A program made the position numbers and the translations under genes. The notes under the pieces are model-generated. The model did not search any database and was not told the DNA's origin. It saw only the letters and a list, made by a program, of their open reading frames with translations. From the NCBI GenBank assembly GCA_938014335.1, contig CALLRP010000006.1, positions 78,226 through 142,225 of the forward strand: a DNA stretch of 64,000 bases, given 5' to 3'. Below are positions 9,946-18,318 of this stretch, in pieces. How positions within the stretch are numbered: the stretch's first letter is position 1; each line of letters opens with the position of its first letter. This DNA is from an uncultured bacterium (lineage in GTDB: Bacteria > Hydrogenedentota > Hydrogenedentia > Hydrogenedentales > Hydrogenedentaceae).

Positions 9946-10381
9946 AATCTACATTTTCCGATGAACTTTTATCCTGTGGATTATATCTTTCAAACCGATT
10001 TTTTAACGGGAAAAAATTATTCATTTCTTTTTGGAGATTCTCTTTTTGTTTTAATATGATTTGAAAGATTTCTTCATTGATTTTTATAAGTGTTTGAATA
10101 AGTTCTTTTATTAATCTAACGATTTCTTGATTGTTTTTATCTTGAATAATTTCCGTTCTTATCTCCCTTTGCAATATTTCATATTCTTCAATCAACGTAT
10201 TTAGTTGTTCATTTTGCTTTTCATGGTTTCTTATTTCTGTTCCTATTTCATTATCAATTTCATTTTGTTCTAATATTGATTTTAATTTTTCTGCAGATTT
10301 AATCTGCGATTCTAACCATGCTTGTTGCCGTTGAGACCAATGTAAAAATTTTTGAGATTGTTTATTGTCAGAAGGTGACAT
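9935..10381 (-). CDS. Small coiled-coil protein of unknown function
   Basis: 148 residues, highly charged and almost entirely predicted alpha-helical coiled coil, with no signal peptide or membrane segment. No family is recognised with confidence. Size, helical character and position beside a soluble PAS kinase and NtrC-like regulator recall FlgN/FliT-type export chaperones, but sequence support for that is thin. It overlaps the kinase gene by 11 bp and lies 12 bp after the TPR protein gene, so it is co-translated with the signalling genes and may modulate the kinase. Confidence 0.7.
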   Translation of the reverse strand: MSPSDNKQSQKFLHWSQRQQAWLESQIKSAEKLKSILEQNEIDNEIGTEIRNHEKQNEQLNTLIEEYEILQREIRTEIIQDKNNQEIVRLIKELIQTLIKINEEIFQIILKQKENLQKEMNNFFPLKNRFERYNPQDKSSSENVDYDV

Positions 10382-10393
10382 CAGTATACTTTC

Positions 10394-12937
10394 TTATTTT
10401 TTTGCAATCATTTCAAGTTTTAGTTGCTCTACTTTTACTTGTGCCATAGATGTCAGGGATGAATTGGACTGTATTAAGTCATTAAGAATTTTTATGGCTT
10501 CTTCCAAATGAGATCTCAGAGCCAAGATATTCGCTTGTTGATATTTTGCCCAGTCTGTGTGAAATCGTAATCCCTGCAATTGTTCAGTATTTTTTTGAGA
10601 GATTTGGACAGCAGTTGTGTATGCTTGCATAGCAGAATCCCACTCCTCATTTTCAAACATAAAATTACCCCATAAGATCTCCCCATCAATAAAATTTTGA
10701 ATTGAATAATTTTGTGTATCTAACTCTGTTTCCCAATCTTGAATAATTCTTCTTGCAGATGTAATCCGTTCGGTCTTTAAATAATTTTCTAATAATTGAT
10801 AGCGAATATCGGGTGTCCTAAAATCAGGATATTGGTAATAAACCTGTTCTAAAATAGATAATCCTTCTGTGGGAAGTTTCGCCAGAAGTCGTTGTCCTAA
10901 AGAGTAAAGGAATTTCACTGCTTTTGCTCTATCAACAGAAGATAAATCTATGGTAGAAAGATTAGAATAAACCAAATCTGTATCGCCATTATTTATGAGA
11001 ATAAGTGCAGAATCTATTTTTTCGTCAGCATTATCTGCTTTTTGAAACCATTCCTCTGCAATTTCAGCCGAGGTCTCCTTAAGACCGAGTTCTAAATACA
11101 TAGAAGATAATTCTTGTAATATATCCTTATAATCAGATTCAGAAGGAGATGTTAATTTTTTTAAATCTTCAAGTAACGAAACTGCAGAAGAGATTTTCCC
11201 TAATTTATAAAGACATTTGGCTCGTCCAATATTCCCTTTTAATGCATCTTTAGTCCCATAATAGCGGTCCTTCAGTTCTTCAAATACCTTCACAGCTTCT
11301 TCAAGTTGGTTACTTATGGCTAAAAGTTGCCCTGCTTTCAATAAGTAGGACGAATTTATTCCTCCGTTCTTTTCTGCTTCAAGATAAGCAATCGCAGATG
11401 CGTAAGAATTACCTTGTAATGCCAAAAAATCAGCCTTGTTTGCCCATACTTCTGGATGATTAGGATATAATAAACTTGCTTCATTTGCAGTCTGAAACGC
11501 TTTTTCTTTTTCCCCCAAAGCATAGTAAATTTGACTTAATTCGATCCACGCATAAGGGTGGACTTTTGAATCCGGGAAGAAAACTAATAAATCCTGTAAA
11601 GTGGTTTTTGCTTCTTCCAATTTTCCCAGGGCCTTATATGTCTTCGCCATCAGTAAATAGGCTTCATCATTATATTGAAATTGGCGGATATGTTTTAATT
11701 TTGTTTCTAATTGAATTAATGCTTGTTCATATCTTCCTTGTTGATATGCCATCTCCGATAAACGAAGGATTGACCGTGCCCCTATTTCTGTATCAGGAGC
11801 ACTATCTGCAATTCGTATATAGAGTGTTCGAGCATCTTCAAACAAACCTGTTAAACGATACGATTCTGCAATATTAAATCGTGCTTTCAATACATAAGGA
11901 GAAGATGGAAATTCTTTTATAAGTTGTTGTCCCCATTGCACCGATTTGACCGTATTATTCATTTGTAGTTCGAGGCGATTTAATGCAAATAAAACCTTAT
12001 CTTTTGCTTCAAATTGAGGATAAGATTGAACTATTCGCTCATAAGATTCTATCGCTGGGTATGGGAAATTATCTTTTTCATGAAGTTGACCTTTCCAGAA
12101 AAAGACATAAGGAGCCTTTGGATGGTTCGGATTTTCCTTCGTTATCATTTCCATATCATTAATAAACCCTTGAAATTCATTTGTCCCCGGGTGAATTCTA
12201 TCCGAAAGATATTTTGCTTCGATAAGAAGAAATTGAGCATCAACCCTATCCGGAGAAGACTGAAGATTATTTTTTAATGCTCTCTCTAATATATAAATGG
12301 CAGTTAAATACTGCTTATCATCTATAAGTAACTTTGCATATTCCTTTGCTGTAGCTAAGTCTTTAGTATAGGCAGGGGGAATTTCCTCAGAGGGGATTAC
12401 ACGATTTTTCATCAGATAAACATAAGTCCAAAAGCCACCTATTAATCCTAATATCAAACTAATAGAAATAGGAATGAGATATTTCTTTAAATGAATCGGC
12501 CTCTTAGAAGTGGGTGAAACCATTGGCCTGGATGATGTTTTACTTGTTAGTTGTTCAAGTATTTCCTGTTTTTTCTTCTGCCTCTCTTTATCTTCCTTTT
12601 TTGCCAACTCAATTAATTCTTCAATCTCATCCTGACTAAGCAGGGCTACCTCAGCTTCTTGTTTTTTAGGGGGGGTAACTACCTTTTGAGCTAAATCAGG
12701 GGGTATCTCATCTTTTGGGGGAGTAGATATTTGGGACGAAGCGTCTTTAGGATAAATATCGGATGAGGAAGTCGTCTCTTTTTGGACACTTTGAAATAAA
12801 GAATCAATAAAGGATTGATCTAATATCTCTTCACCCCCTTTATCGCTACTACTCATGGAAATATTTTCACCATTTCCGGGAGAGTTAGATGGCGTACTAT
12901 CTTTTTGTGATTCTTTATTTTTTATTTCATCGCTCAT
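10394..12937 (-). CDS. Membrane-anchored TPR protein with FliM-like peptide motifs in its N-terminal tail
   Basis: 847 residues. The first 150 are disordered, Ser/Pro/Lys-rich and presumably cytoplasmic. One transmembrane helix follows (about 153-176), then about 660 residues of TPR-like helical repeats, presumably periplasmic. The tail carries two related short motifs: 'ILDQSFIDSLF' (38-48) and 'LLSQDEIEELI' (99-109). The second closely resembles the FliM N-terminal peptide (LSQxEIDxLL) that binds phosphorylated CheY. It is the first gene of the minus-strand operon. A CheY-like receiver gene diverges from it 171 bp away. I infer a scaffold linking cytoplasmic signalling to periplasmic TPR interactions; no enzyme activity is seen. 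Confidence 0.82.
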   Translation of the reverse strand: MSDEIKNKESQKDSTPSNSPGNGENISMSSSDKGGEEILDQSFIDSLFQSVQKETTSSSDIYPKDASSQISTPPKDEIPPDLAQKVVTPPKKQEAEVALLSQDEIEELIELAKKEDKERQKKKQEILEQLTSKTSSRPMVSPTSKRPIHLKKYLIPISISLILGLIGGFWTYVYLMKNRVIPSEEIPPAYTKDLATAKEYAKLLIDDKQYLTAIYILERALKNNLQSSPDRVDAQFLLIEAKYLSDRIHPGTNEFQGFINDMEMITKENPNHPKAPYVFFWKGQLHEKDNFPYPAIESYERIVQSYPQFEAKDKVLFALNRLELQMNNTVKSVQWGQQLIKEFPSSPYVLKARFNIAESYRLTGLFEDARTLYIRIADSAPDTEIGARSILRLSEMAYQQGRYEQALIQLETKLKHIRQFQYNDEAYLLMAKTYKALGKLEEAKTTLQDLLVFFPDSKVHPYAWIELSQIYYALGEKEKAFQTANEASLLYPNHPEVWANKADFLALQGNSYASAIAYLEAEKNGGINSSYLLKAGQLLAISNQLEEAVKVFEELKDRYYGTKDALKGNIGRAKCLYKLGKISSAVSLLEDLKKLTSPSESDYKDILQELSSMYLELGLKETSAEIAEEWFQKADNADEKIDSALILINNGDTDLVYSNLSTIDLSSVDRAKAVKFLYSLGQRLLAKLPTEGLSILEQVYYQYPDFRTPDIRYQLLENYLKTERITSARRIIQDWETELDTQNYSIQNFIDGEILWGNFMFENEEWDSAMQAYTTAVQISQKNTEQLQGLRFHTDWAKYQQANILALRSHLEEAIKILNDLIQSNSSLTSMAQVKVEQLKLEMIAKK

Positions 12938-13108
12938 AGAGAAATATTATATTTTTCTCCTCTATTAAGTTATATAAAAAAAATATATATAAAGATATTA
13001 TACAAAAATAAATACACACAATAGTTGTTCAGAGATACTGATTTAAAATAAAATATAGACAATATTTAATGTGTTCTCATAATAATAAAAATTAGGATTT
13101 ATAATGCT
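12938..13108. promoter_or_regulatory. Divergent promoter region
   Basis: This 171-bp, very AT-rich gap separates the minus-strand eight-gene operon from the plus-strand receiver gene. On the minus strand a perfect TATAAT (complement of 12997-13002) lies about 60 bp upstream of the operon start codon, with only a weak -35. On the plus strand 'TTAGGAT' near 13092-13098 serves as ribosome-binding site for a GTG start. Promoter assignment is by pattern only. Confidence 0.35.
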
Positions 13109-14020
13109 GTGAAAATACTTATCGTGGATGATGATGTGAACTTTTCTAAACAATTAAAAATCGCTTTAGAAAAAAAAAACTACCAATGCATTGTACTTAA
13201 TTCGCCAGAACATGTCATAGAGACAATCAAAAAAGAAAAAATTTCCATTATCCTTCTGGATGTAATGATGCCTCGCCTATCTGGATTCGAGTTATGCAGA
13301 CAAATCCGCATCGATAGAGAGATATATAATACAGGGGTAATTTTCCTTTCTGCTATGAATGACCCAGAGGAATTAGAACATGGTTTTGCACAGGGTGGCG
13401 ATGATTATCTTGTAAAACCCGTTTCATTATCCCTACTTTTATCTCGATTAGCTCCTTTAGTATCTTCAAACGAATATAACTCATTAGTAGACACCTCCAC
13501 AGGACTTGGTAATTTTCGCTTTATACGATTAGAATTGCAAAGAATGCTCCTCCTCCGTCAATCATGTGGATTTACTTATATTGAATTGTCTGGATTACCC
13601 TTTTTACAATCTACCATTCCTGGAACAGATGTGTTAGAAATCGTCAATACTTTTGCAACACATTTGAAAACTGTTACAGAAAATTTTTTTGGAAAAGACT
13701 TTCAGTTAGGACATATAGGGAATGGACACTTTATGGGATTGACTCCTACAAAAAATTTGGGGATTTTCTTAAAAGATTTGAAAAAATCATGGGAAAAGTT
13801 ATTACCTGAAATATATTCTAATTACAAATTATCATCGGAAATAATAAAATACAAAAAAGAACCACTCCTTGATACTTATCTATGTGGTCTCATATGTAGC
13901 CCAAATTCAATTACATCAACACAGTCAGCTTTTGACTCTTTACGGCAACTATATATGCAATGCAAATTACAGGCTAACAACGAAATATTGATTGACCGTA
14001 GAGGAGTAAATATTAAATAA
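13109..14020 (+). CDS. Receiver-domain protein with degenerate GGDEF-like output domain
   Basis: 303 residues starting at GTG, with the ribosome-binding site 10 bp upstream. Residues 1-120 are a canonical receiver (acidic DDD at 7-9, phosphoacceptor D51 in 'LLDVMMPR', K103 in 'YLVKP'). Residues about 128-290 follow the plan of a GGDEF domain, beginning with 'DTSTGLGNFRF' (compare DxLTGLxNRR). The signature loop is 'GNGHF' instead of GGDEF and the metal-binding aspartate region is lost, so diguanylate cyclase activity is not expected. It may bind a nucleotide or a partner instead. It diverges from the TPR protein gene whose tail has FliM-like, potentially receiver-binding peptides. Confidence 0.85.
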   Translation: MKILIVDDDVNFSKQLKIALEKKNYQCIVLNSPEHVIETIKKEKISIILLDVMMPRLSGFELCRQIRIDREIYNTGVIFLSAMNDPEELEHGFAQGGDDYLVKPVSLSLLLSRLAPLVSSNEYNSLVDTSTGLGNFRFIRLELQRMLLLRQSCGFTYIELSGLPFLQSTIPGTDVLEIVNTFATHLKTVTENFFGKDFQLGHIGNGHFMGLTPTKNLGIFLKDLKKSWEKLLPEIYSNYKLSSEIIKYKKEPLLDTYLCGLICSPNSITSTQSAFDSLRQLYMQCKLQANNEILIDRRGVNIK

Positions 14021-14043
14021 TTAAATAACAGTAAAGGGTAAAT

Positions 14044-15489
14044 ATGCGTTGTTTATTAAAGTTGAGTTATTTATTAATTTTTATATGTTTCATTATTTGT
14101 GTAGGAAAAATATATGCAGACACCAAAACAAACTCTACTTGTTACTCTCTGAAAATGGTTAATCCCCCAGAACCTTTATATCCTATTCCTACTCCACAAC
14201 AAGTCAAATGGCATCAGCAAGAAATGGGTATGTTTTGCCATTTTGGTATAAATACTTTTCACAACGAGGAATGGACAGATGGAACAAAACCTGCCGAAAG
14301 TTTCAATCCAACAGATTTTAATCCACAACAATGGGCAGATGTTGCAAAAAAAGTAGGTATGGGCTATTTAATAGTTACAGCAAAACATCATGACGGATTT
14401 GTTTTGTATCCCACCCCACATACGGATTATGGTGTGCGTTTCTCCCCGTGGGCGAATGGACAGGGAGATGTTGTAAAAGGAGTCTCTGATGCCTGTAAGA
14501 ATGCAGGCATCCATTTTGGCTTTTATCTTTCCCCATGGGACCGTCATGAGCCCCGTTATAATGACAACAATGCTTATGATGAATACTTTAAAAGTCTCCT
14601 TAAAGAGCTGTTGACCAACTACGGTCCCGTTTTTGAGGTTTGGTTTGACGGTGCAGGAACAGAGGGACATGTCTATGATTGGGATGGGTATTATAAATTG
14701 ATAAAAGAATTACAACCAGATGCTCTCATCGCTATTTGTGGTCCTGATATACGTTGGGTTGGAAATGAAGACGGATTAGCACCCGAAACATTGTGGAATG
14801 TGCAAGAAAAAGATGGTAAAAAAGTATGGTGGCCCGCCGAGTGTGATGTTCCTATTCGAAGAGGACAATGGTTTTATCATACAGATGGAGAAAAAAGACT
14901 CCTTTCCTTAAATCAACTTTTGAAAATATATTATTATTCTGTTGGAAGAGGTGCGGTTCTTTTGCTCAATGTATCACCTGATCGCTCTGGACATTTACCC
15001 GAACCCGATGTAAACCGTCTCTTAGAATGGCGTTCCGTTTTAGAGGAAACATTCAAAACCAATCTTGCTGAAAAAGCTGAATGGGGAGCAAATAATATTC
15101 GGGGCAATAATTCTGACTATGCTCCTGAAATGTGTTTAAAGGAAAATGATAATAAGTATTGGGCAACTGACGATAATCAACTTACAGGATATGTTACGTT
15201 AAAATTTAATAAACCTATAGTTTTTGACCGTGTAGTTGTAAAAGAACAAATTCCATTAGGACAGAGGGTAGAAGAACATTCGATATGGGTTAAGAATAAA
15301 AAGGGGCAGTGGGAAAAAGTTAGTTCTGCAACAACCATTGGGTATAAAAGAATACATTGTATTCCTGAACAAAAAACAAAAGAGATAAAAATACAAATAG
15401 ATAAATCGTTGGCATGTCCGACATTGGACTTTATAGGTGTTTATAACTCATCACCTCGTGACTTAAAAATTTCCCCAAAAAATAAGTGA
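14044..15489 (+). CDS. Secreted alpha-L-fucosidase (GH29) with C-terminal discoidin-like domain
   Basis: 481 residues with a signal peptide (about 1-25). The catalytic GH29 barrel has the 'TAKHHDGF' motif (112-119) and nucleophile D202 in 'EVWFDGAG'. A C-terminal beta domain (about 345-470) resembles F5/8 type C (discoidin) carbohydrate-binding modules. Retaining fucosidases release terminal alpha-L-fucose from glycans such as mucin, milk oligosaccharides or algal fucans. The strong ribosome-binding site (AAAGGG) and the 23-bp gap after the receiver gene leave open whether it is co-transcribed. With the sialidase at 47-48 kb it suggests use of decorated glycans. Confidence 0.92.
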   Translation: MRCLLKLSYLLIFICFIICVGKIYADTKTNSTCYSLKMVNPPEPLYPIPTPQQVKWHQQEMGMFCHFGINTFHNEEWTDGTKPAESFNPTDFNPQQWADVAKKVGMGYLIVTAKHHDGFVLYPTPHTDYGVRFSPWANGQGDVVKGVSDACKNAGIHFGFYLSPWDRHEPRYNDNNAYDEYFKSLLKELLTNYGPVFEVWFDGAGTEGHVYDWDGYYKLIKELQPDALIAICGPDIRWVGNEDGLAPETLWNVQEKDGKKVWWPAECDVPIRRGQWFYHTDGEKRLLSLNQLLKIYYYSVGRGAVLLLNVSPDRSGHLPEPDVNRLLEWRSVLEETFKTNLAEKAEWGANNIRGNNSDYAPEMCLKENDNKYWATDDNQLTGYVTLKFNKPIVFDRVVVKEQIPLGQRVEEHSIWVKNKKGQWEKVSSATTIGYKRIHCIPEQKTKEIKIQIDKSLACPTLDFIGVYNSSPRDLKISPKNK

Positions 15490-15550
15490 AATCTTTGAAT
15501 AATATCCATCTGACATTAGGTTATCATTTAAAAAATTAGATTAATATCTA

Positions 15551-15572
15551 TAAAAAAGCCCCGAATGGGGGC
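15551..15572 (-). terminator. Intrinsic terminator facing the minus strand
   Basis: Read on the minus strand: stem GCCCC, loop CATTC, stem GGGGC, then six T residues. This is a clean factor-independent terminator, but no annotated minus-strand gene lies upstream of it (trpD is on the plus strand). On the plus strand the A-run precedes the hairpin, so it does not fit as a terminator for the fucosidase gene. Confidence 0.6.
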
Positions 15573-15685
15573 CACATCATAGCTTCCAGTGGAAAGCAGA
15601 GGCAAAAAAATAGAAAAGAAAACTAACTACGAAATAGTTGAATGGGTTTATAAAGCATTGAGATTTTGAATAAGGAAAGGTTTAT
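15551..15685 (-). ncRNA. Candidate small RNA on the minus strand
   Basis: The minus strand shows TTGATA (complement of 15714-15719), a 16-bp spacer and TAATAC (complement of 15692-15697), a plausible sigma70 promoter. It would start a transcript near 15685. About 110-135 nt later comes the GC-rich terminator at 15551-15572. A second hairpin (GCTTTCC-act-GGAAGC, about 15580-15596) lies just before it. No open reading frame of note is present and no known RNA family (SRP, 6S, RNase P, tmRNA) is recognised. It is a prediction from promoter and terminator only. Confidence 0.3.
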
Positions 15686-15741
15686 CCTGAGGTATTAAAT
15701 CCTTTATTTCTCGTATCAAAAATTTTCAAAGAGGTGTGAAT

Positions 15742-16773
15742 ATGTCACTATCAGATTCCCTTAAGAAAATTATAAAAAGTGAAAAATTAAACTATAATGA
15801 ATGCTTTCAATCCCTCTCAGAAATAATGCAGGGGAATGTATCCGAAGTTCTGACAAGTGCGTTTTTAACTGCTTTAGCTCTTCGTCCTTATTATGGAGAA
15901 GAATTAGCAGGGCTCTCCTCTGCAATGCGAAAATTTGCCCTATCCATAAATGTGGATAAACACCCAGTTATCGATACCTGTGGAACAGGCGGAGATAGAA
16001 AAGGAACTTTTAATATTTCAACCACAACAGCATTAGTATGTGCCGGTGCAGGTATTTATGTAGCCAAACACGGAAATCGGAGTGCTACTAGTTCTTGCGG
16101 GAGTGCTGATGTCCTTGAACATCTCGGAGTTGTTATAGATTTACCCCCAGACAAAGTAGCTAAATGTATCGAAGAAATAGGTGTAGGTTTTTTATTTGCT
16201 CGTCGATTTCACCCAGCTATGAAAAATGTCGCAAAAATTCGTTCCGAACTGCCTTTCCCTACCGTATTTAATCTATTAGGACCTCTATCCAATCCTGTAT
16301 CATTAGATGGGCAAATTATAGGAGTTTTCTCCAAAGATTTGTTAGAACCTATTGCGAAGGCACTACAAAAGTTAGGAATAAAAAAAAGTTTTGTCGTTTG
16401 GGGCAATGATGGTGTAGATGAGTTAAGTATTTCCGATACAACAGATATCGTAGAAATAACCAATGAAACAATTAGATATTATCAAATCTCCCCAGAAGAT
16501 TTTGGTTTGTTACGACATCCCATTGAAAGTATTAAAGGTGGGACATTAGAAAGGAACGCAGAAATAGTCAAAAGTGTCCTGTCAGGTGAAAAAACTCCTT
16601 ATAGGGATGCTGTTTTATTAAACTCTATTTTTGGCATATTAGTAAGTGGTAAAACTTCCGATTGGAACGAAGCACTTTATATAGCTCAAGAATCCATAGA
16701 TTCTGGGAAGGCACTATACAAATTAGATAATTTAGTATCTTATTCTTCTCAATTGGCAAAAGAAGTTAGCTAA
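15742..16773 (+). CDS. trpD: Anthranilate phosphoribosyltransferase
   Basis: 343 residues from the ATG at 15742. A ribosome-binding site GAGGTG lies 5 bp before this ATG, so I prefer it to the in-frame GTG at 15736. It transfers the phosphoribosyl group of PRPP to anthranilate, the second step of tryptophan synthesis. The PRPP-binding loop GTGGD is at about 81-85, followed by 'KGTFNISTTTAL' and 'KHGNRSATSSCGSADVLE', all typical TrpD signatures; length is normal. No other trp gene is in the window, so it is detached from the pathway operon. It is followed 69 bp later by an unrelated oxidoreductase operon. Confidence 0.95.
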   Translation: MSLSDSLKKIIKSEKLNYNECFQSLSEIMQGNVSEVLTSAFLTALALRPYYGEELAGLSSAMRKFALSINVDKHPVIDTCGTGGDRKGTFNISTTTALVCAGAGIYVAKHGNRSATSSCGSADVLEHLGVVIDLPPDKVAKCIEEIGVGFLFARRFHPAMKNVAKIRSELPFPTVFNLLGPLSNPVSLDGQIIGVFSKDLLEPIAKALQKLGIKKSFVVWGNDGVDELSISDTTDIVEITNETIRYYQISPEDFGLLRHPIESIKGGTLERNAEIVKSVLSGEKTPYRDAVLLNSIFGILVSGKTSDWNEALYIAQESIDSGKALYKLDNLVSYSSQLAKEVS

Positions 16774-16842
16774 TTGATATATTTTTAAAATTCTACTAAA
16801 AAAATCTTTAATTGTAGAAAATCAGAGAAAACAAGGATAACC

Positions 16843-18309
16843 ATGAATAACCAAATTTATGATGTTGCTGTTATAGGTGCTGGATGCTGTGGCACTTCTA
16901 TTGCCCGAAAATTATCTGCTTATGAAATTTCAGTAGTTCTATTAGAAAAATGTGTTGATGTCGGATTCGGTGTTACTAAAGCAAATTCCGGAATTATCCA
17001 TGCAGGATTTCATCACCCCATTACCTCCTTAAAAGCTCGCTTGGAAATTCGTGGAAATCTAATGTTTGATCAACTCCATTATGAATTAGGATTTCCCTTT
17101 AAAAGAGTGGGCATTTTAGTAGTGGCTTTTAGTGTGGAGGAGATGAAAACCATTGAACATTTGTATATTCAGGGGGTAGCAAATGGTGTTCCCCGCATGG
17201 AGATATGTGGTCGAGAGCGAATATTAAGTTTAGAACCCCAGTTAAATCCAGATGTTGTGGGTGGTTTATATGCTCCTACAGGAGGGATTATTGAACCATA
17301 CCGTTATGTTTTTACATTGGTCGAATCCGCACAAAAAAACGGTGTAGAAGTAAAAACACAATTCACAGTAGAACACGGCACAAGAGAAAAAGATTATTGG
17401 ATTATTAAATCAAAAGAAGGGGATGAAGTCAAAGCACGATATGTAGTAAATTCTGCAGGCCTTTTTGCAGATGAAGTATCGAAAGCATTTGAGGCAGAGG
17501 ACTATGAAATTATTCCCAGAAAGGGCGAAGAGTTTCTACTACAACGCAATGCACGAGGCTTACCCAACCATGTAATATTCCCTGTTCCAGGTGCACATAC
17601 AAAAGGTATATTAGTTATACCCACTGTCGAAGGGACATTAATGGTAGGACCAACCGCCATCGAAACCAATGATAAAAATGATGTAGATACAACCTCACAA
17701 AATCTTGAAACTGTTTTCATGCAAGCAACTTATATGGTTCCAGCCATTTCTCGAAGAGAAATCATAACTTCCTTTGCGGGTTTAAGACCTACCATGAAAG
17801 GAAACGATTTTTACATTGAATCTTCCAAAAAACAACCGCATTTCATTCATGTTGCTGGTATTCAATCTCCAGGATTAACTGCTTCACCGGCTATCGGAGA
17901 ATATGTTAAAGACATATTAAAACAAGAAGGTTTGAAACTCGTAGAAAAGAAAGATTTTGACCCATTTTTACCCCATCCTATCAAAGTGCGGGAATTAAGT
18001 TTTGAACAATTAGAGCAAATGGTGGAAAAAGACCCCCTATATGGAAACATAGTGTGTCGGTGTGAAAATGTTTCTGAAGCCGAGATTGTAGAAGCTATTT
18101 CAAAAGGACACACTACCCTCGATGGAATAAAATTTTACACCCGTGCTGGAATGGGACGATGTCAAGGGGCCTTTTGCTCTTATAAAATATTAAAAATTAT
18201 CTCACGAGAAACGGGTATTCCAATAGAGAAAATTACAAAACGGGGCGGTAATAGTTGGATAGTCTATCAACGACTTCAGACACTTGCCAAAAAAAGTGTA
18301 GAAATATAG
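16843..18309 (+). CDS. GlpA-like FAD-dependent dehydrogenase with C-terminal [2Fe-2S] (BFD-like) domain
   Basis: 488 residues. The FAD-binding DAO domain begins with the dinucleotide motif 'GAGCCGTSIARKL' (about 12-24) and runs to about residue 370. A BFD-like domain follows (about 400-455), with CxC ('VCRCENV') and CX4C ('GRCQGAFC') cysteines for a [2Fe-2S] cluster. It resembles the anaerobic glycerol-3-phosphate dehydrogenase subunit GlpA and L-2-hydroxyglutarate dehydrogenases. The next two genes complete a conserved trio known from Thermotoga and clostridia and annotated there as a glycerol-3-phosphate dehydrogenase system. A good ribosome-binding site (AAGGAT) supports the start. No glycerol kinase or facilitator gene is nearby, so the substrate remains inferred. 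Confidence 0.88.
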   Translation: MNNQIYDVAVIGAGCCGTSIARKLSAYEISVVLLEKCVDVGFGVTKANSGIIHAGFHHPITSLKARLEIRGNLMFDQLHYELGFPFKRVGILVVAFSVEEMKTIEHLYIQGVANGVPRMEICGRERILSLEPQLNPDVVGGLYAPTGGIIEPYRYVFTLVESAQKNGVEVKTQFTVEHGTREKDYWIIKSKEGDEVKARYVVNSAGLFADEVSKAFEAEDYEIIPRKGEEFLLQRNARGLPNHVIFPVPGAHTKGILVIPTVEGTLMVGPTAIETNDKNDVDTTSQNLETVFMQATYMVPAISRREIITSFAGLRPTMKGNDFYIESSKKQPHFIHVAGIQSPGLTASPAIGEYVKDILKQEGLKLVEKKDFDPFLPHPIKVRELSFEQLEQMVEKDPLYGNIVCRCENVSEAEIVEAISKGHTTLDGIKFYTRAGMGRCQGAFCSYKILKIISRETGIPIEKITKRGGNSWIVYQRLQTLAKKSVEI

Positions 18310-18318
18310 GAGTTATAC

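Noticed and set aside
9935..10381. Naming the coiled-coil protein as a flagellar chaperone
   Set aside because: Only general helix content supports it; no diagnostic residues and no flagellar genes nearby.
7310..13108. A sigma54 promoter for the operon
   Set aside because: No TGGCAC-N5-TTGC-like match was found by eye in the upstream gaps.
15600..15741. Known riboswitch or trp attenuator before trpD
   Set aside because: No Trp-codon leader peptide, no terminator facing trpD and no recognised riboswitch core.
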